Of a DNA stretch of 64,000 nucleotides, positions 9,086 to 19,169 are shown in pieces (the first letter of the stretch is position 1; each line of letters starts with the position of its first letter). The notes under the pieces are model-generated. The model saw only the letters and a program-made list of their open reading frames with translations. It searched no databases and was not told the DNA's origin. The position numbers were made by a program, and so were the translations under genes. Source of the DNA: Pandoraea pneumonica (GTDB lineage Bacteria > Pseudomonadota > Gammaproteobacteria > Burkholderiales > Burkholderiaceae); NCBI RefSeq assembly GCF_902459645.1, contig NZ_CABPSK010000002.1, forward strand, positions 62,001-126,000, read 5' to 3'.

Positions 9086-10536
9086 TTCACGCCACACCTG
9101 TAATTCTCTGCGGCGGCTCCGGCACGCGCCTCTGGCCCTTGTCCCGAGCGGGTTTTCCGAAGCAATTTCTTTGCCTGACGGGGCAAGAGAGCCTTTTCCA
9201 ATTATCGGCGAACCGCTCGATGCAGCTTCGTAGCGACGAGATCGCGATTGCGAATCCCATCATCGTCTCCAATGAGGAGCACCGGTTCCTGCTGGCTGAA
9301 CAGTTGCGCGAGATCGGCATCGCAGCCGACCGCGTGCTGCTCGAGCCGGAGAGCAAGAATACGGCGCCCGCGATGACCCTAGCGGCGCTTGAAGCCATGG
9401 CCGACGGCAACGATCCGATCTTGGTCGTCACGCCATCGGATCAGGTGATCGAGGACAACGACGCGTTCACTGCGGCAATGCGCGCTGCCATCCACGAAGC
9501 GGATAAAGGCGGCATTGTCATTCTCGGTATCCAGCCCGATCATCCGGCAACCGGTTACGGATACATTCAGGCAGGCGCCGCTAGCGAAGACGGCCCGCGC
9601 AATGTGCGCAGCTTCGTCGAGAAGCCCGATATCGAGACCGCGCAGCGCTATATGCAAGACGGCGGATATTTCTGGAACGCCGGTATCTTCGTCGTTCGGG
9701 CCTCGGTCTGGTTGCAGGCCATCGGTCAATTCCGACAGGACATTGCGCAGACCACCGCAAGCGCCTGGACCCAAAGCACCCGCGAGATCACGCTCGATGT
9801 CCGCTTTGTCCGCCCGGCAAAGGAAGCCTTTCACGAGGTACCCGCTGAATCGATCGACTACGCCGTGATGGAACATTGCCCGGGTAGTGCGTTCGAGATC
9901 AAGATGGTCCCGCTCAACGCAGGCTGGAACGACCTGGGTTCGTGGGACGCCGTGCTGAAGGCCACCCCGCGTGATACGTCAGGGAACGCCTACTTCGGCG
10001 ACGTACTGGCCACCGGCACGAAGAATTCGCTTGCCCACGCGTCGACGCGTCTAGTCGCGCTCGTCGGCGTGGAAGACCTGGTCGTCGTCGAGACTGCCGA
10101 CGCCGTGCTTGTGGCGAACCGCAACCACAGCCAAGACGTCAAGAACATCGTGTCCATGCTCGCCAAGGAAAACCGTGACGAGCACTCGCTGCATCGCAAA
10201 GTGCACCGTCCGTGGGGCTGGTATGACTCGGTCGATGAAGGCCGGCGCTTCAAGGTCAAGCGAATTCAGGTACGACCCGGCGGCAGCTTGAGTCTGCAAA
10301 AACACCATCACCGCGCAGAACATTGGATCGTCGTCAAAGGAACGGCGGAGGTCGTCAATGGCGAAGAGACGCGACTGCTCACCGAAAATCAAAGCATCTA
10401 CATTCCGTTGGGGCAGGTGCATCGTCTGAGCAACCCGGGGAAGATTCCGCTGGAAATTATCGAGGTTCAGTCGGGCGACTACCTCGGTGAAGACGACATC
10501 GTTCGCTTCGAAGATACGTACGGCCGCACGCGATGA
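9082..10536 (+). CDS. manC: Mannose-1-phosphate guanylyltransferase / mannose-6-phosphate isomerase
   Basis: This 484-residue bifunctional enzyme supplies GDP-mannose. The N-terminal nucleotidyltransferase carries the signature GGSGTRLWPLSRAGFPKQF near residue 10 and a sugar-binding FVEKP block. The C-terminal cupin domain (about 355-484) has RPWGWYDSVDEGRRFKVKRI and QKHHHRAEHWIVVKGTAEV, the type II phosphomannose isomerase metal site. The length equals the usual ManC/AlgA/CpsB size. It is translationally coupled to the upstream regulator. No GDP-mannose dehydratase is in the window, so mannose itself or a sugar made elsewhere is the likely end product. Confidence 0.95.
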   Translation: MIHATPVILCGGSGTRLWPLSRAGFPKQFLCLTGQESLFQLSANRSMQLRSDEIAIANPIIVSNEEHRFLLAEQLREIGIAADRVLLEPESKNTAPAMTLAALEAMADGNDPILVVTPSDQVIEDNDAFTAAMRAAIHEADKGGIVILGIQPDHPATGYGYIQAGAASEDGPRNVRSFVEKPDIETAQRYMQDGGYFWNAGIFVVRASVWLQAIGQFRQDIAQTTASAWTQSTREITLDVRFVRPAKEAFHEVPAESIDYAVMEHCPGSAFEIKMVPLNAGWNDLGSWDAVLKATPRDTSGNAYFGDVLATGTKNSLAHASTRLVALVGVEDLVVVETADAVLVANRNHSQDVKNIVSMLAKENRDEHSLHRKVHRPWGWYDSVDEGRRFKVKRIQVRPGGSLSLQKHHHRAEHWIVVKGTAEVVNGEETRLLTENQSIYIPLGQVHRLSNPGKIPLEIIEVQSGDYLGEDDIVRFEDTYGRTR

Positions 10537-10594
10537 TCCGCCGAGACGCTTGGATCCGACGCACTCCACATACCTCTCCAGACGAAACCAAGTA

Positions 10595-11431
10595 ATGGAA
10601 GTGAACACCAGAAAATCAGTTTCCGAATCGGGCGAGTCGCTCTCGTTCGTCGCACCCGAAACGGTGATTGGAAAGAATTCGACCATCGGCGTAGGCGTAT
10701 ACATCCCCAAGGGCGTGACGCTGGGGAACGGTGTGCGGATTCGTAGCCATGTCGTATTCGCCGCCTCCGACAACCCGGACGCCGACGTGGGTGTGGTTGT
10801 CGAGGACGACGTCAACATTGGCGAGGGGTCGGTCATCTATCCGGGTGTGCGTATCGCCGCCGGCGCCAACGTGCGTCCGGGCACCGTGGTCACGCGCTCG
10901 ATTCCGCCCAGCGCAATCGTCGAGGGCAATCCCGCGACGATCGTCGGCTATGTGAATACGAACCGCCCAGAGATCCAATCCGCCGCGACGGCCGGGCAGC
11001 GCACGCCTCGCACGGCACTGGACGTTCGCGGTGTCGAGGTTTTTCGGTTTCCGGTGATTCCCGACTTGCGCGGCAACTTGTCGGTGGGCGAATTCGAGAC
11101 GCAAATCCCGTTCGCGCCGCTGCGCTATTTCATGGTGTACGACGTCCCCAGCAGCGAAATTCGCGGAGAACACGCGCACCACGAATGCCATCAGTTTCTG
11201 ATTTGTGTGCGGGGTAGCTGCTCCGTTGTGGTCGACGATGGCCACAAACGCGCGGAGGTCGAACTGAAAGACCCCGCCACGGGCATCTACATTCCGCCGA
11301 TGGTGTGGGGTATTCAATATAAGTACTCGCACGACGCACTGCTGCTGGTCTTCGCCTCCCACCATTACGACGGGAAAGACTACATCCGCGACTACGGCGA
11401 GTTCCTGAACCTTATTGGCCAAGGGACCTGA
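10595..11431 (+). CDS. Fusion of a hexapeptide acyltransferase-type domain and a sugar 3,4-ketoisomerase (WxcM-like)
   Basis: The product has two domains. Residues 1 to about 118 form a left-handed beta-helix with imperfect hexapeptides ([20 protein letters not shown], ending [10 protein letters not shown]) typical of acyltransferases. Residues 140-278 are a cupin with the FdtA/WxcM signature [20 protein letters not shown]. FdtA-type enzymes convert dTDP-4-keto-6-deoxyglucose to the 3-keto isomer, the step before 3-amination. The ATG at 10595 was chosen because upstream residues are unlike either domain. It is followed directly by a second acyltransferase and the aminotransferase, which together complete a 3-amino-3,6-dideoxyhexose pathway. 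Confidence 0.87.
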   Translation: MEVNTRKSVSESGESLSFVAPETVIGKNSTIGVGVYIPKGVTLGNGVRIRSHVVFAASDNPDADVGVVVEDDVNIGEGSVIYPGVRIAAGANVRPGTVVTRSIPPSAIVEGNPATIVGYVNTNRPEIQSAATAGQRTPRTALDVRGVEVFRFPVIPDLRGNLSVGEFETQIPFAPLRYFMVYDVPSSEIRGEHAHHECHQFLICVRGSCSVVVDDGHKRAEVELKDPATGIYIPPMVWGIQYKYSHDALLLVFASHHYDGKDYIRDYGEFLNLIGQGT

Positions 11432-11432
11432 G

Positions 11433-11888
11433 ATGCTTAGCGCTTACAGCGATGTGCAAAGCCAATCGATTGGGAAAGGCACGAAAATTTGGCAATTCGT
11501 CGTCGTACTGCCGAATGCCGAGATTGGTGACGATTGCAATATCTGTTCCCATTGTTTTATCGAGAACGACGTGAAGGTCGGGAATCGAGTGACGGTTAAG
11601 TGCGGCGTTCAGTTGTGGGACGGCACCGTCATTGAAGACGATGTCTTTATCGGTCCGAACGTCACGTTCTCGAACGACAATTTCCCGCGCTCCAAGGTTT
11701 ATCCCGAGACGTTTGCTAAGACTATCGTTCGGGAGGGCGCGTCGATCGGTGCGAACGCGACCATTCTTCCGGGCATTGAAATCGGCAAGGGCGCCATGAT
11801 CGGCGCCGGCAGCGTCGTCACCAAAAATGTTCCGGCAAACGCCGTCGTCGCCGGAAATCCCGCTCGCATCCTTCGAATCCTAAAATGA
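11433..11888 (+). CDS. Hexapeptide-repeat N-acyltransferase, FdtC/WxcM-N type
   Basis: The 151-residue protein is almost entirely left-handed beta-helix: [20 protein letters not shown], then [17 protein letters not shown] and [20 protein letters not shown]. This matches the acetyl- or acyl-transferases that act on the 3-amino group of dTDP-3-amino-3,6-dideoxyhexoses. The start at 11433 follows an AAGGGA ribosome site and lies one base after the stop of the previous gene. A TTG six codons earlier is possible but overlaps it. The 3' end overlaps the aminotransferase by 4 bp. The acyl group is not predictable from sequence. Confidence 0.9.
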   Translation: MLSAYSDVQSQSIGKGTKIWQFVVVLPNAEIGDDCNICSHCFIENDVKVGNRVTVKCGVQLWDGTVIEDDVFIGPNVTFSNDNFPRSKVYPETFAKTIVREGASIGANATILPGIEIGKGAMIGAGSVVTKNVPANAVVAGNPARILRILK

Positions 11889-12988
11889 ATATTCCCTTCC
11901 TCGACCTTAAGAAGATCAACCTCGCTCACGAAGCCGAGCTGACGCAGACCATGGTCAGCGTGTTGAATTCAGGCTGGTACATTCTGGGCCAGGAGGTGCG
12001 CGCGTTCGAGAACGAGTTTGCGAGCTATTGCGGTACCGAACACGCCATCGGCGTGAGCAACGGGCTCGATGCGCTTCACCTGATTCTTCGCGCGTACGAC
12101 ATCGGTCCCGGCGACGAAGTTATCGTCCCGTCGAATACCTATGTCGCCACTTGGCTGGCTGTGACCTATGCCGGCGCAACGCCCGTGCCCGTCGAGCCCG
12201 ATGAAGCCACTTACAACATCGATCCCGCAAAGATCGAGGCTGCCATCACGCCGAATACCAAGGCAATCATCGCCGTCCACCTGTACGGGCAAACGGCGGA
12301 CATGGATCCGATCAACGAGATCGCTCGCCGTCACGGCATCAAAGTCGTCGAGGACGCAGCACAGGCCCACGGCGCAACGTATAAGGGCAAGAAGGCCGGC
12401 GCGCTGGGCGATGCCGCAGGGTTCAGCTTCTACCCCGGCAAGAACCTCGGTGCGTTGGGCGATGCCGGTGGCGTCACGACCAACGACCCGGTGCTGGCGC
12501 AGAAGGTCCGGTTGTTGCTGAATTACGGATCGAGCAAGAAGTATCACAACGAAGTCAAAGGCTTCAATTGCCGTCTGGACGAGTTGCAGGCCGCGATTCT
12601 GCGCAAGAAGCTGCAATACCTCGATGCAGAGAATCAGAAGCGTCGCGAAGTGGCCGACGTCTACATGAACCTGCTGTCGAAGTCCGACAAGCTGATTCTT
12701 CCGAAAACGCTGCCGACGTGTGAATCCGTGTTTCACATCTTCGCCATTCGATTCAACGATCGGGATCAGTTGCAGGCAAAGCTGACCGAGAAGAACATCG
12801 GGACGATCATTCACTACCCGATTCCTCCGCATCTTCAAGAAGCCTATAGCGACCTGAATCTCGAGAAGGGAAGCCTTCCCATCTCCGAGCGGATTCACGA
12901 GACGATTCTCAGCATTCCCATGAGTCCGGTCCTGACCGAAGACGAGGCGGCTTATGTCGCTACGTCGATCCTCGAAATTTGCGGCTAA
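11885..12988 (+). CDS. Sugar 3-aminotransferase, DegT/DnrJ/EryC1 family (FdtB/QdtB-like)
   Basis: This 367-residue PLP enzyme carries the family blocks [50 protein letters not shown] and [17 protein letters not shown]. Lys186 in the last block should hold PLP. Together with the ketoisomerase fusion and the acyltransferase it would aminate a dTDP-3-keto-6-deoxyhexose, giving Fuc3N or Qui3N. The two products cannot be told apart here. The neighbouring ketoisomerase type would decide C4 stereochemistry. rmlA and rmlB are not in the window. Confidence 0.92.
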   Translation: MNIPFLDLKKINLAHEAELTQTMVSVLNSGWYILGQEVRAFENEFASYCGTEHAIGVSNGLDALHLILRAYDIGPGDEVIVPSNTYVATWLAVTYAGATPVPVEPDEATYNIDPAKIEAAITPNTKAIIAVHLYGQTADMDPINEIARRHGIKVVEDAAQAHGATYKGKKAGALGDAAGFSFYPGKNLGALGDAGGVTTNDPVLAQKVRLLLNYGSSKKYHNEVKGFNCRLDELQAAILRKKLQYLDAENQKRREVADVYMNLLSKSDKLILPKTLPTCESVFHIFAIRFNDRDQLQAKLTEKNIGTIIHYPIPPHLQEAYSDLNLEKGSLPISERIHETILSIPMSPVLTEDEAAYVATSILEICG

Positions 12989-13055
12989 CACCAACGGCAA
13001 TCGAGTTCACCCCGAAATACGCAGAATCACATTCTATTCAGGCAACCCGACGCGC

Positions 13056-14318
13056 ATGATCGTTCTGTACAACGTAAATCACTATCTAGGCGGCGGAGAA
13101 ACGCTGTTTGTGCGCTTCTGCGATTATCTCGATTCGATCGATGAGCCCTACATTGCGATTTGCGCCGAGGGCAGCTTTATCCAACAGAAGTTGGCGGCTT
13201 CCCCCAGCGTCAAAGGCAAGGTCGTCGCCTTATCGGGTGATCTCGATTATTTCTATCTGAAGAAAGACGCGCAGGCGGCGTTGCTCGCGAAGGTCAGCGC
13301 AAGCATTGGCGCGCAGAACGAAGTCAAATTTGTCACGTTCTGCATGCGCGACCTGCATCTCGCGAGAGCGTTAAGTCACCAGGTGGCGAACATCTCGATT
13401 TCGCACCTGATTCTTCACGTTCAGGACGATCTGTATCTCGGGCAGACACTGTTCGACAAGGCTGCCTACGCCCTGACGAAGAAGCGGGCATTTCGCAACA
13501 AAGCCCTGATCAATTTCAACCGGGCGCTGCTCAAGCAGATCAACGACAACAACGGATTGATTTGCATGGCTCAGGTCATCGCCGATCACTGGGAGCGCAC
13601 CTTCGGTCTTCATGTGCCGAGAAACCGCATTGTTCCGTTGCCCTCGTTCTCCGAAGCTGAGCCAGGGGCGGGCGCCGAAGCCAACAACAAGTCGATCATC
13701 TGGATTGGCCGAATCGTCGACTTCAAGATACCTGCGGTTTGCGCGATGGTTGAGTTCCTCTCGAAGCGAACCGACTACACGCTCACCATCGTTGGCAGCG
13801 GCGCGACGGCACAAATCGATGAGGCTGTCCGAAAATTCGGTGTCGATCCCGCGCGTATCCGTTTCATTGGCGAATTGCCTTACGACAAGATTCGCGAGGA
13901 GATCGTCAAACACTCCATCGGCTATGCGATGGGCACGTCGCTCGTCGAATTGGCCCGCTACCGAATTCCGGTCATCGTCGCGCTGGCGAGTTACGATCAC
14001 GCGCTGTTCGATAAGCCGATTTGCGGCGGCCTATTTTTCGACAAGCCGCTTGGTTGCGATGGCTCCGAGCTAATGAACAGCGACGGCCCGGATATTGCGG
14101 AACTGACCGACGTCATCCAGGCAGTCGAGGCCGATTACCTCGGCGTAGCCGCGAAGTGTTACGAATACGCCAAGACCCATTACTCCGTTGCCGAGAATTT
14201 TTCGCGCTACGTCGAGATCATCAAAGCAACCAAAAAAATCTCGCCAAACGGATTTTCGGAAGATCAACCGAAGGCAAATGTGCTGCGCCGCGTGTTGTTC
14301 AACGTCGCCAGCCAGTGA
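13056..14318 (+). CDS. GT-B fold glycosyltransferase (GT4-like), weakly conserved
   Basis: The 420-residue product starts MIVLYNVNHYLGGGETLFVR, a Gly-rich N-terminal loop typical of GT-B enzymes. Its C-terminal half has SIIWIGRIVDFKIPAVCAMV and LTIVGSGA, the nucleotide-binding Rossmann segment of family 4. The expected E-x7-E motif is not obvious around the region FIGELPYDKIREEIVKHSIG. It sits in the forward sugar operon 67 bp after the aminotransferase. An upstream in-frame extension overlaps that gene and was not used. Donor and acceptor are unknown. Confidence 0.8.
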   Translation: MIVLYNVNHYLGGGETLFVRFCDYLDSIDEPYIAICAEGSFIQQKLAASPSVKGKVVALSGDLDYFYLKKDAQAALLAKVSASIGAQNEVKFVTFCMRDLHLARALSHQVANISISHLILHVQDDLYLGQTLFDKAAYALTKKRAFRNKALINFNRALLKQINDNNGLICMAQVIADHWERTFGLHVPRNRIVPLPSFSEAEPGAGAEANNKSIIWIGRIVDFKIPAVCAMVEFLSKRTDYTLTIVGSGATAQIDEAVRKFGVDPARIRFIGELPYDKIREEIVKHSIGYAMGTSLVELARYRIPVIVALASYDHALFDKPICGGLFFDKPLGCDGSELMNSDGPDIAELTDVIQAVEADYLGVAAKCYEYAKTHYSVAENFSRYVEIIKATKKISPNGFSEDQPKANVLRRVLFNVASQ

Positions 14319-14388
14319 GTGGTCTCGACCAGCCACTTCCTATCTTGTCGAATACTCGCGCCTAATTGATTAATACTTTCCAAAGACA

Positions 14389-15267
14389 ATGAACAAGGAA
14401 GACGATATCAAGCTGCTTTGTTTTTATCACAACAAGGCACTGATAAACACCGATCGAGAGTTCCTGATTAACGTCCAATGCGGCAGAAGCGAGATGACAT
14501 CGCATCTGCCCATGTTGGGCTACGACACTGGGGACAACATCAGCTCGCGCAACGCCTATTGGTCCGAGATCACCGGGTTGTATTGGGCTTGGAAGCACAT
14601 CGAAAAGGTGCCTTACGTCGGCCTTTGCAGCTATCGTCGTTTCTTCAATTTCCGTTTCGACTCTGCAAAACCGATCGAGATTCTCGACGTGCCCCGTGGG
14701 CAACAGTTCGTCGACGGCTATACGCTCCCTACCGCGCAGGCGCTTTTCGGCGATGCCGACATCATCACGCCGGTGCCGTACACGTATGCCTATAGCATCG
14801 CTCGCGTTTGCAGCATGAACTATAACGACCGCGATTTCGATATTTTGCAGCGGGTCGTCGAAGAGAAGTACCCAGACTATTTAGCGGCGTACAGAGATCA
14901 TATGTACGAGAACAACAAGATGATCGGCCACAACATGTTCATCATGAGTTGGGACAACTTCACGCGCTACTGTGACTGGGTTTTCGACATCTTGCTCGAA
15001 GTCGAAAGACGCATCGATCCGACGAAGTATCCGATCCATCAGATTCGCGTCTTCGGATACATGCACGAAATCCTGCTCGAAGTCTTCATCAAGAAGCACA
15101 ACATGCGGGCGAAGCAATCGCAGATTCTTTGGGTGGATCCGTCCGCGCAAAAGACTCACTTCAATAGCCTCTACTATCGGACGGCGGCGAACGCGTACTA
15201 CCGTTTTACGCGGGCAACGCAATCGAATTACGAGCACCTGGCAAAGAATAAGCTGCACCAGTCGTAG
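14389..15267 (+). CDS. DUF4422 glycosyltransferase-like protein
   Basis: The 292-residue protein has the DUF4422 hallmarks MLGYDTGDNISSRNAYWSEI, then TGLYWAWKHI and YVGLCSYRRFF, and later IGHNMFIMSWDNF. DUF4422 proteins are found in capsule and LPS clusters and are treated as glycosyltransferases with a GT-A-like fold. Biochemical proof is sparse. It lies between a GT-B enzyme and the flippase on the same strand and probably adds one residue of the repeat unit. Confidence 0.85.
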   Translation: MNKEDDIKLLCFYHNKALINTDREFLINVQCGRSEMTSHLPMLGYDTGDNISSRNAYWSEITGLYWAWKHIEKVPYVGLCSYRRFFNFRFDSAKPIEILDVPRGQQFVDGYTLPTAQALFGDADIITPVPYTYAYSIARVCSMNYNDRDFDILQRVVEEKYPDYLAAYRDHMYENNKMIGHNMFIMSWDNFTRYCDWVFDILLEVERRIDPTKYPIHQIRVFGYMHEILLEVFIKKHNMRAKQSQILWVDPSAQKTHFNSLYYRTAANAYYRFTRATQSNYEHLAKNKLHQS

Positions 15268-15368
15268 GGCCGATGTCACGCCGTGGTTACGGCAAATAGG
15301 CTTCATGTGCGGAGATCACAATATTCCCATGCATGAACTACCGTTATGGATATTAGGAATCTCGCACC

Positions 15369-16697
15369 ATGTCGATAAAGAAAAACTCCCTTTGGAACCT
15401 GGCTGGTCTGGGGGGGCCATTACTTGTCGCAGCCGTCACCGTTCCTTATTTGCTCCGCCACCTTGGGGTGGAGGCGTTCGGGATCTTGACGCTGATCTGG
15501 ACCTTGATCGGCTACTTCAGTCTGTTCGACCTGGGTCTCGGCCGTGCTATCACGCAGAAGGTCAGCTCGATCCTCAACTCGGATAGAAAGAACGAGGTCA
15601 ACCCGATCATTCAGAGCGGCTTGGTCGTGACCGGCGCCGCCGGCATGTTCGGCATGCTCTTGCTTGCGGTGCTCGCTCACATACTCGCGAATAAGTGGCT
15701 CAATGTCAGTGGCCCGTTGATCGACGAGACGTTTTGGTCCCTGATCATTTCGGCTATCGGCATTCCGATCACCACGCTCACGATCGGGTTTCGCGGCGTT
15801 CTGGAAGCGTTCGAGAACTTTAAGATTTCGAGCGTGTTCCGCATCATTCTGGGCATTCTCAACTTTGCGGCACCGGCCATCGTCGTTGCGTGCGTCGGCA
15901 ATTCCCTGATTTGGATTTCGCTCAGCCTAATCGTCACGAGACTGCTCGTCGTCGCGATTCATTGGCGATATGTCAGCAATGTCTACGGCATTCGCTTCAA
16001 CCGTCTCGGCGTCCAGTGGGGCTATGTCAAAGAGCTGATCGCCTTCGGCGGATGGACCACCGCGTCGAACGTCATCGGCCCGTTGCTGGTCTCCGCGGAT
16101 CGCTTTTTCATCTCCTCGGTGCTCGGCGCAACGGCAGTCGCTTACTACACCGTGCCGTTCGAGATCGCGAACCGGTTGCTGATTATTCCCGTCGCGTTGA
16201 CCGGCGCCCTGTTCCCCCGGCTCGCTAATGTCATCGGCTCGCGTCACCACGAAGCCGAAGCCAACTACAAGGGCAGTCTGAAGCTCATTTTGTACGTCAT
16301 GCTTCCGATCTGCCTGGCGATTGCCGTGCTGTCGAAAGTTTTGCTGTCGATCTGGCTTGGGGCGAAGTTTGCCGAACAATCGTGGATGGTGGCGTCGATC
16401 CTGTTTATTGGCATCTTCTTCAATTCGCTCGCGAGCGTTCCCTTCACGTACATTCAGGCGGCGGGCAAGTCGAGAACGACGGCGTTTATCCACATCTTCG
16501 AGACGATTATCTACATCCCCTCGTTGCTGCTGATTCTGCACACCGTTGGCATCGTCGGCGCCGCTATCGCATGGTCGTCGCGAGCACTTTTCGATTTGCT
16601 GGTCCTGCTGTATCTGCGCCGCGAATTGTCCGCATCCCTTCGTCCTGCGCAAAGCGCGAGCGCCTCGGCGCCCGGCACCACCTCAGGCAGCGCGTAA
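15369..16697 (+). CDS. wzx: Wzx-type oligosaccharide flippase
   Basis: The 442-residue, very hydrophobic protein has about 12 membrane helices. It starts MSIKKNSLWNLAGLGGPLLV, then YLLRHLGVEAFGILTLIWTL and YFSLFDLGLGRAITQKVSS, the usual N-terminal pattern of the polysaccharide transport (PST/Wzx) family. It would move the lipid-linked repeat unit across the inner membrane, to be polymerised by the Wzy encoded at 22889. Specificity cannot be read from sequence. It is followed 28 bp later by another glycosyltransferase. Confidence 0.92.
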   Translation: MSIKKNSLWNLAGLGGPLLVAAVTVPYLLRHLGVEAFGILTLIWTLIGYFSLFDLGLGRAITQKVSSILNSDRKNEVNPIIQSGLVVTGAAGMFGMLLLAVLAHILANKWLNVSGPLIDETFWSLIISAIGIPITTLTIGFRGVLEAFENFKISSVFRIILGILNFAAPAIVVACVGNSLIWISLSLIVTRLLVVAIHWRYVSNVYGIRFNRLGVQWGYVKELIAFGGWTTASNVIGPLLVSADRFFISSVLGATAVAYYTVPFEIANRLLIIPVALTGALFPRLANVIGSRHHEAEANYKGSLKLILYVMLPICLAIAVLSKVLLSIWLGAKFAEQSWMVASILFIGIFFNSLASVPFTYIQAAGKSRTTAFIHIFETIIYIPSLLLILHTVGIVGAAIAWSSRALFDLLVLLYLRRELSASLRPAQSASASAPGTTSGSA

Positions 16698-16725
16698 GCG
16701 CCGAACCGGCATCCATCACTGCTCT

Positions 16726-17895
16726 ATGACCGACATCACTCACCTGTACTTCGGCACTGCTGGCTCCGCGGGGCTGTACACCGATCGCATCTACAAAGCG
16801 CTTGAGAGCGAATTTTCTCAGGAAGCGTTGGTGAATCATTACTTCCCGTTTCCGTACGGGAAGAAGATTTTCTTTAAGTACACGGAACTGACAGGCCCGA
16901 ACAAGCTGAAGAACTTCAAGTATCTCCGCTTCATCGTGAGATACATCGAGTTGCTTTATGGGCTCCTGATTGCGCTATTCTTGGTGAGCAAGAACAGAAC
17001 CAAGGTCCTGAATTACAACCTGATCAGCGAGCACTTCGCCGAATACCTGTTCTTGCTCGTCGTAAAGAAGGTCCTGCGCAGGAAGCTGATGTTGACGTTG
17101 CACGATGTGATTCCGTTCGAGTCGCAACACATCAATGTCACGCCGAGACACCGAATCAAGCAGTCGATCATCGACCTCGCGGATACGATTCTGCTTCACA
17201 ACAAAAACTCTGCCGACGACTTTAAATCGAGCTTCACCTTTGACGGCCCGATCAGCTTGCATGATTTCCCGATCATGGACCCGGCCAGAATGCACGGTCC
17301 GTCGACACGAGAAAAAACGGATCATCGACGCAACGGCGGCACGAAGTTCTTGTTTGTCGGGCATCCCCGTTCAGAGAAAGGCCTCGATGTCCTCGCCAAA
17401 GCGTGGGCCGTTTTTGCGCAATCGGAGGCGTTCGGTGCGGCGCAACACAGCCTTGTCGTGGCGTCCAATCTGAGCCGCAATCACGCAGCGATGGCGCTTC
17501 TCTCGGGCGTGCCGGGCGTCACTGTGATCGCGGAATTCATTTCCGACGAGCGGTATGTGGAGTTGATCGCTGAGGCGGACTATGTCGTCCTGCCGTACAA
17601 GCGCGGCACCAATAGCGGCATTCCGGGAACCGTGTTCGCGCTGGGCACCGGTCTGATCTGCTCCGACATTGCAATGTTCAGAGCGAACTCGCTGATCCCG
17701 AGTGCATCGTTCTTCACGAGCGAAGACCCCGAAGCGCTGGCGCAAAAAATGGCCTCGGCGGCAGCCGCCAGCGCAGATGACTATCGTCCGTCGCCGGAAG
17801 CGCTGGTGCAATACAACAAGGCGTTCGATGCGGACGTGAGAGGCCTCTACGAGAAGATTCTCAGCGGGGAAATGGGTGCGGTGGCGGCGCGATAG
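16726..17895 (+). CDS. Glycosyltransferase, GT-B fold (GT4-like)
   Basis: The 389-residue product opens MTDITHLYFGTAGSAGLYTD and has KLMLTLHDVIPFE in the acceptor domain. A donor domain with FLFVGHPRSEKGLDVLAKAW follows, then YVVLPYKRGTNSGIPGTVFA. The last block occupies the place of the family 4 nucleotide-sugar motif. The ATG at 16726 was preferred over an in-frame extension that overlaps wzx by 150 bp. It is the last gene of the forward half, ending 19 bp before a strong hairpin. Confidence 0.85.
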   Translation: MTDITHLYFGTAGSAGLYTDRIYKALESEFSQEALVNHYFPFPYGKKIFFKYTELTGPNKLKNFKYLRFIVRYIELLYGLLIALFLVSKNRTKVLNYNLISEHFAEYLFLLVVKKVLRRKLMLTLHDVIPFESQHINVTPRHRIKQSIIDLADTILLHNKNSADDFKSSFTFDGPISLHDFPIMDPARMHGPSTREKTDHRRNGGTKFLFVGHPRSEKGLDVLAKAWAVFAQSEAFGAAQHSLVVASNLSRNHAAMALLSGVPGVTVIAEFISDERYVELIAEADYVVLPYKRGTNSGIPGTVFALGTGLICSDIAMFRANSLIPSASFFTSEDPEALAQKMASAAAASADDYRPSPEALVQYNKAFDADVRGLYEKILSGEMGAVAAR

Positions 17896-17913
17896 CCGCC
17901 CTTGAGTTGAGCA

Positions 17914-17935
17914 GCACGGCGGTGATCCGCCGTGC
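17914..17935. terminator. Hairpin between convergent halves of the polysaccharide locus
   Basis: A perfect 9-bp stem (GCACGGCGG / CCGCCGTGC) with a 4-base loop TGAT lies between the last forward gene (stop at 17895) and the last reverse gene (stop at 17956). There is no clear T-run on either side, so it is a likely bidirectional stop or RNA-stabilising stem rather than a textbook intrinsic terminator. Confidence 0.6.
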
Positions 17936-17955
17936 ATGCGTGAGCGAGCGAGCGA

Positions 17956-19155
17956 TTATGCCCTGCGCCCGCCCAATGCCGCGACGATCTGCTGCACCTT
18001 TGTCTCGGGCGCAAACAGTTTCGTGTACAGCGCCTTGCATCGCACCGCGATCGAGGACGTCGAGTCGAGATCGGCGATCAGTTTCAGCGCCAGACGCTCC
18101 AGTGTTTCCACCGTATTGTCTTCGCTGACCTGCCCCACGTCGTTGGCGCGAATCAGATCCGCCAGATCGTTCCCGGGATTGATATTGGCCAATACGGGCA
18201 AACCGCTCGCCATATACGACAGAAATTTCCCCGGGATATTGTGCGATTTGTGCCGGGGATCGAGGGCCACCAGCCCGATGTGACATTGGGCATAAAGCCC
18301 CGGAATCTCGTCGGGATGGATTTCGTCGTGGAAGACGACGTTATCGAGCCCACGCCGCGCGGCATCGGCCGCGAGTTGTGCCGCATCGCTCCCGCGCCCG
18401 ACGAACAGAAAGCCGACATCCTGGCGCGCGCGTAGCCGTTCGGCGAGATCCAGCAGGATGCCCATGCCTTGTGCGACGCCCATATTCCCCGCGTAGACGA
18501 ACACCTTGCGGCCTGCCAACGGCGTCTTCGCGATATCGATGGGGCACCCGGTGACCGGCGCTTCGTAGAGCCAGTTAGGCAGCACTTCCACGTGCCGCCC
18601 GGGCTGCCGCGCCCAGTCGTCGAAATAGCCGACGTTGCCTTGCGTTTGCACGCCGATCGTGTCGGCAGCGGAATACTGATAACGCGCCACGGCGTCGAAG
18701 ACACGGTACGGTAGACCACGCCCCATCAACCCGATGTCAGCCGCCCATTGCGGAAAAATGTCTCGGATGATCAAGTAGGTCTTGCAATCGCTTTTGCGCT
18801 GCAAGTACTTCACGAGCGGGCCGTGAAAAATCGAGGGCGAGTACCAGACGACGCCTTCCCATTTCTGGTCGGCTAGCGGGCTTCGACGCAAATTCCTTCG
18901 CATGGCGAAGGGCATGACGAACTCGTTGATCGTCCGGCGCACGTAGCCAATGCCCTTCGTTTCAGGCGCGCGTAACCGAAGCACATCGAATCCGTCGACT
19001 TGCTCCAGCTTCCACGCGCCGTCGATGTCGGCGCTCGGCAGTATGACGGTCAGTGCGTGCCCCTGACGGGCAAATTCACGGGCCAAGTCTCGCAGTTGCA
19101 CCGCCCCGGAGGTTCTCTGCGGCGGGAAATTCTCTGTCACCAAAGCGATTCGCAT
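17956..19155 (-). CDS. wbuB: WbuB-like glycosyltransferase (predicted L-FucNAc transferase)
   Basis: The 399-residue GT4 enzyme begins MRIALVTENFPPQRTSGAVQ and contains YLIIRDIFPQWAADIGLM and VFVYAGNMGVAQGMGILLDL, which are characteristic of the WbuB/'colanic-acid WcaI-like' group. The gene directly follows fnlC, and in FucNAc-containing O-antigen clusters the transferase next to fnlABC usually transfers L-FucNAc from the UDP sugar made by them. The ATG at 19155 was chosen over a TTG at 19173 that overlaps the fnlC stop. Substrate assignment rests on gene order. Confidence 0.85.
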   Translation of the reverse strand: MRIALVTENFPPQRTSGAVQLRDLAREFARQGHALTVILPSADIDGAWKLEQVDGFDVLRLRAPETKGIGYVRRTINEFVMPFAMRRNLRRSPLADQKWEGVVWYSPSIFHGPLVKYLQRKSDCKTYLIIRDIFPQWAADIGLMGRGLPYRVFDAVARYQYSAADTIGVQTQGNVGYFDDWARQPGRHVEVLPNWLYEAPVTGCPIDIAKTPLAGRKVFVYAGNMGVAQGMGILLDLAERLRARQDVGFLFVGRGSDAAQLAADAARRGLDNVVFHDEIHPDEIPGLYAQCHIGLVALDPRHKSHNIPGKFLSYMASGLPVLANINPGNDLADLIRANDVGQVSEDNTVETLERLALKLIADLDSTSSIAVRCKALYTKLFAPETKVQQIVAALGGRRA

Positions 19156-19169
19156 CGACTTCCCGATCG

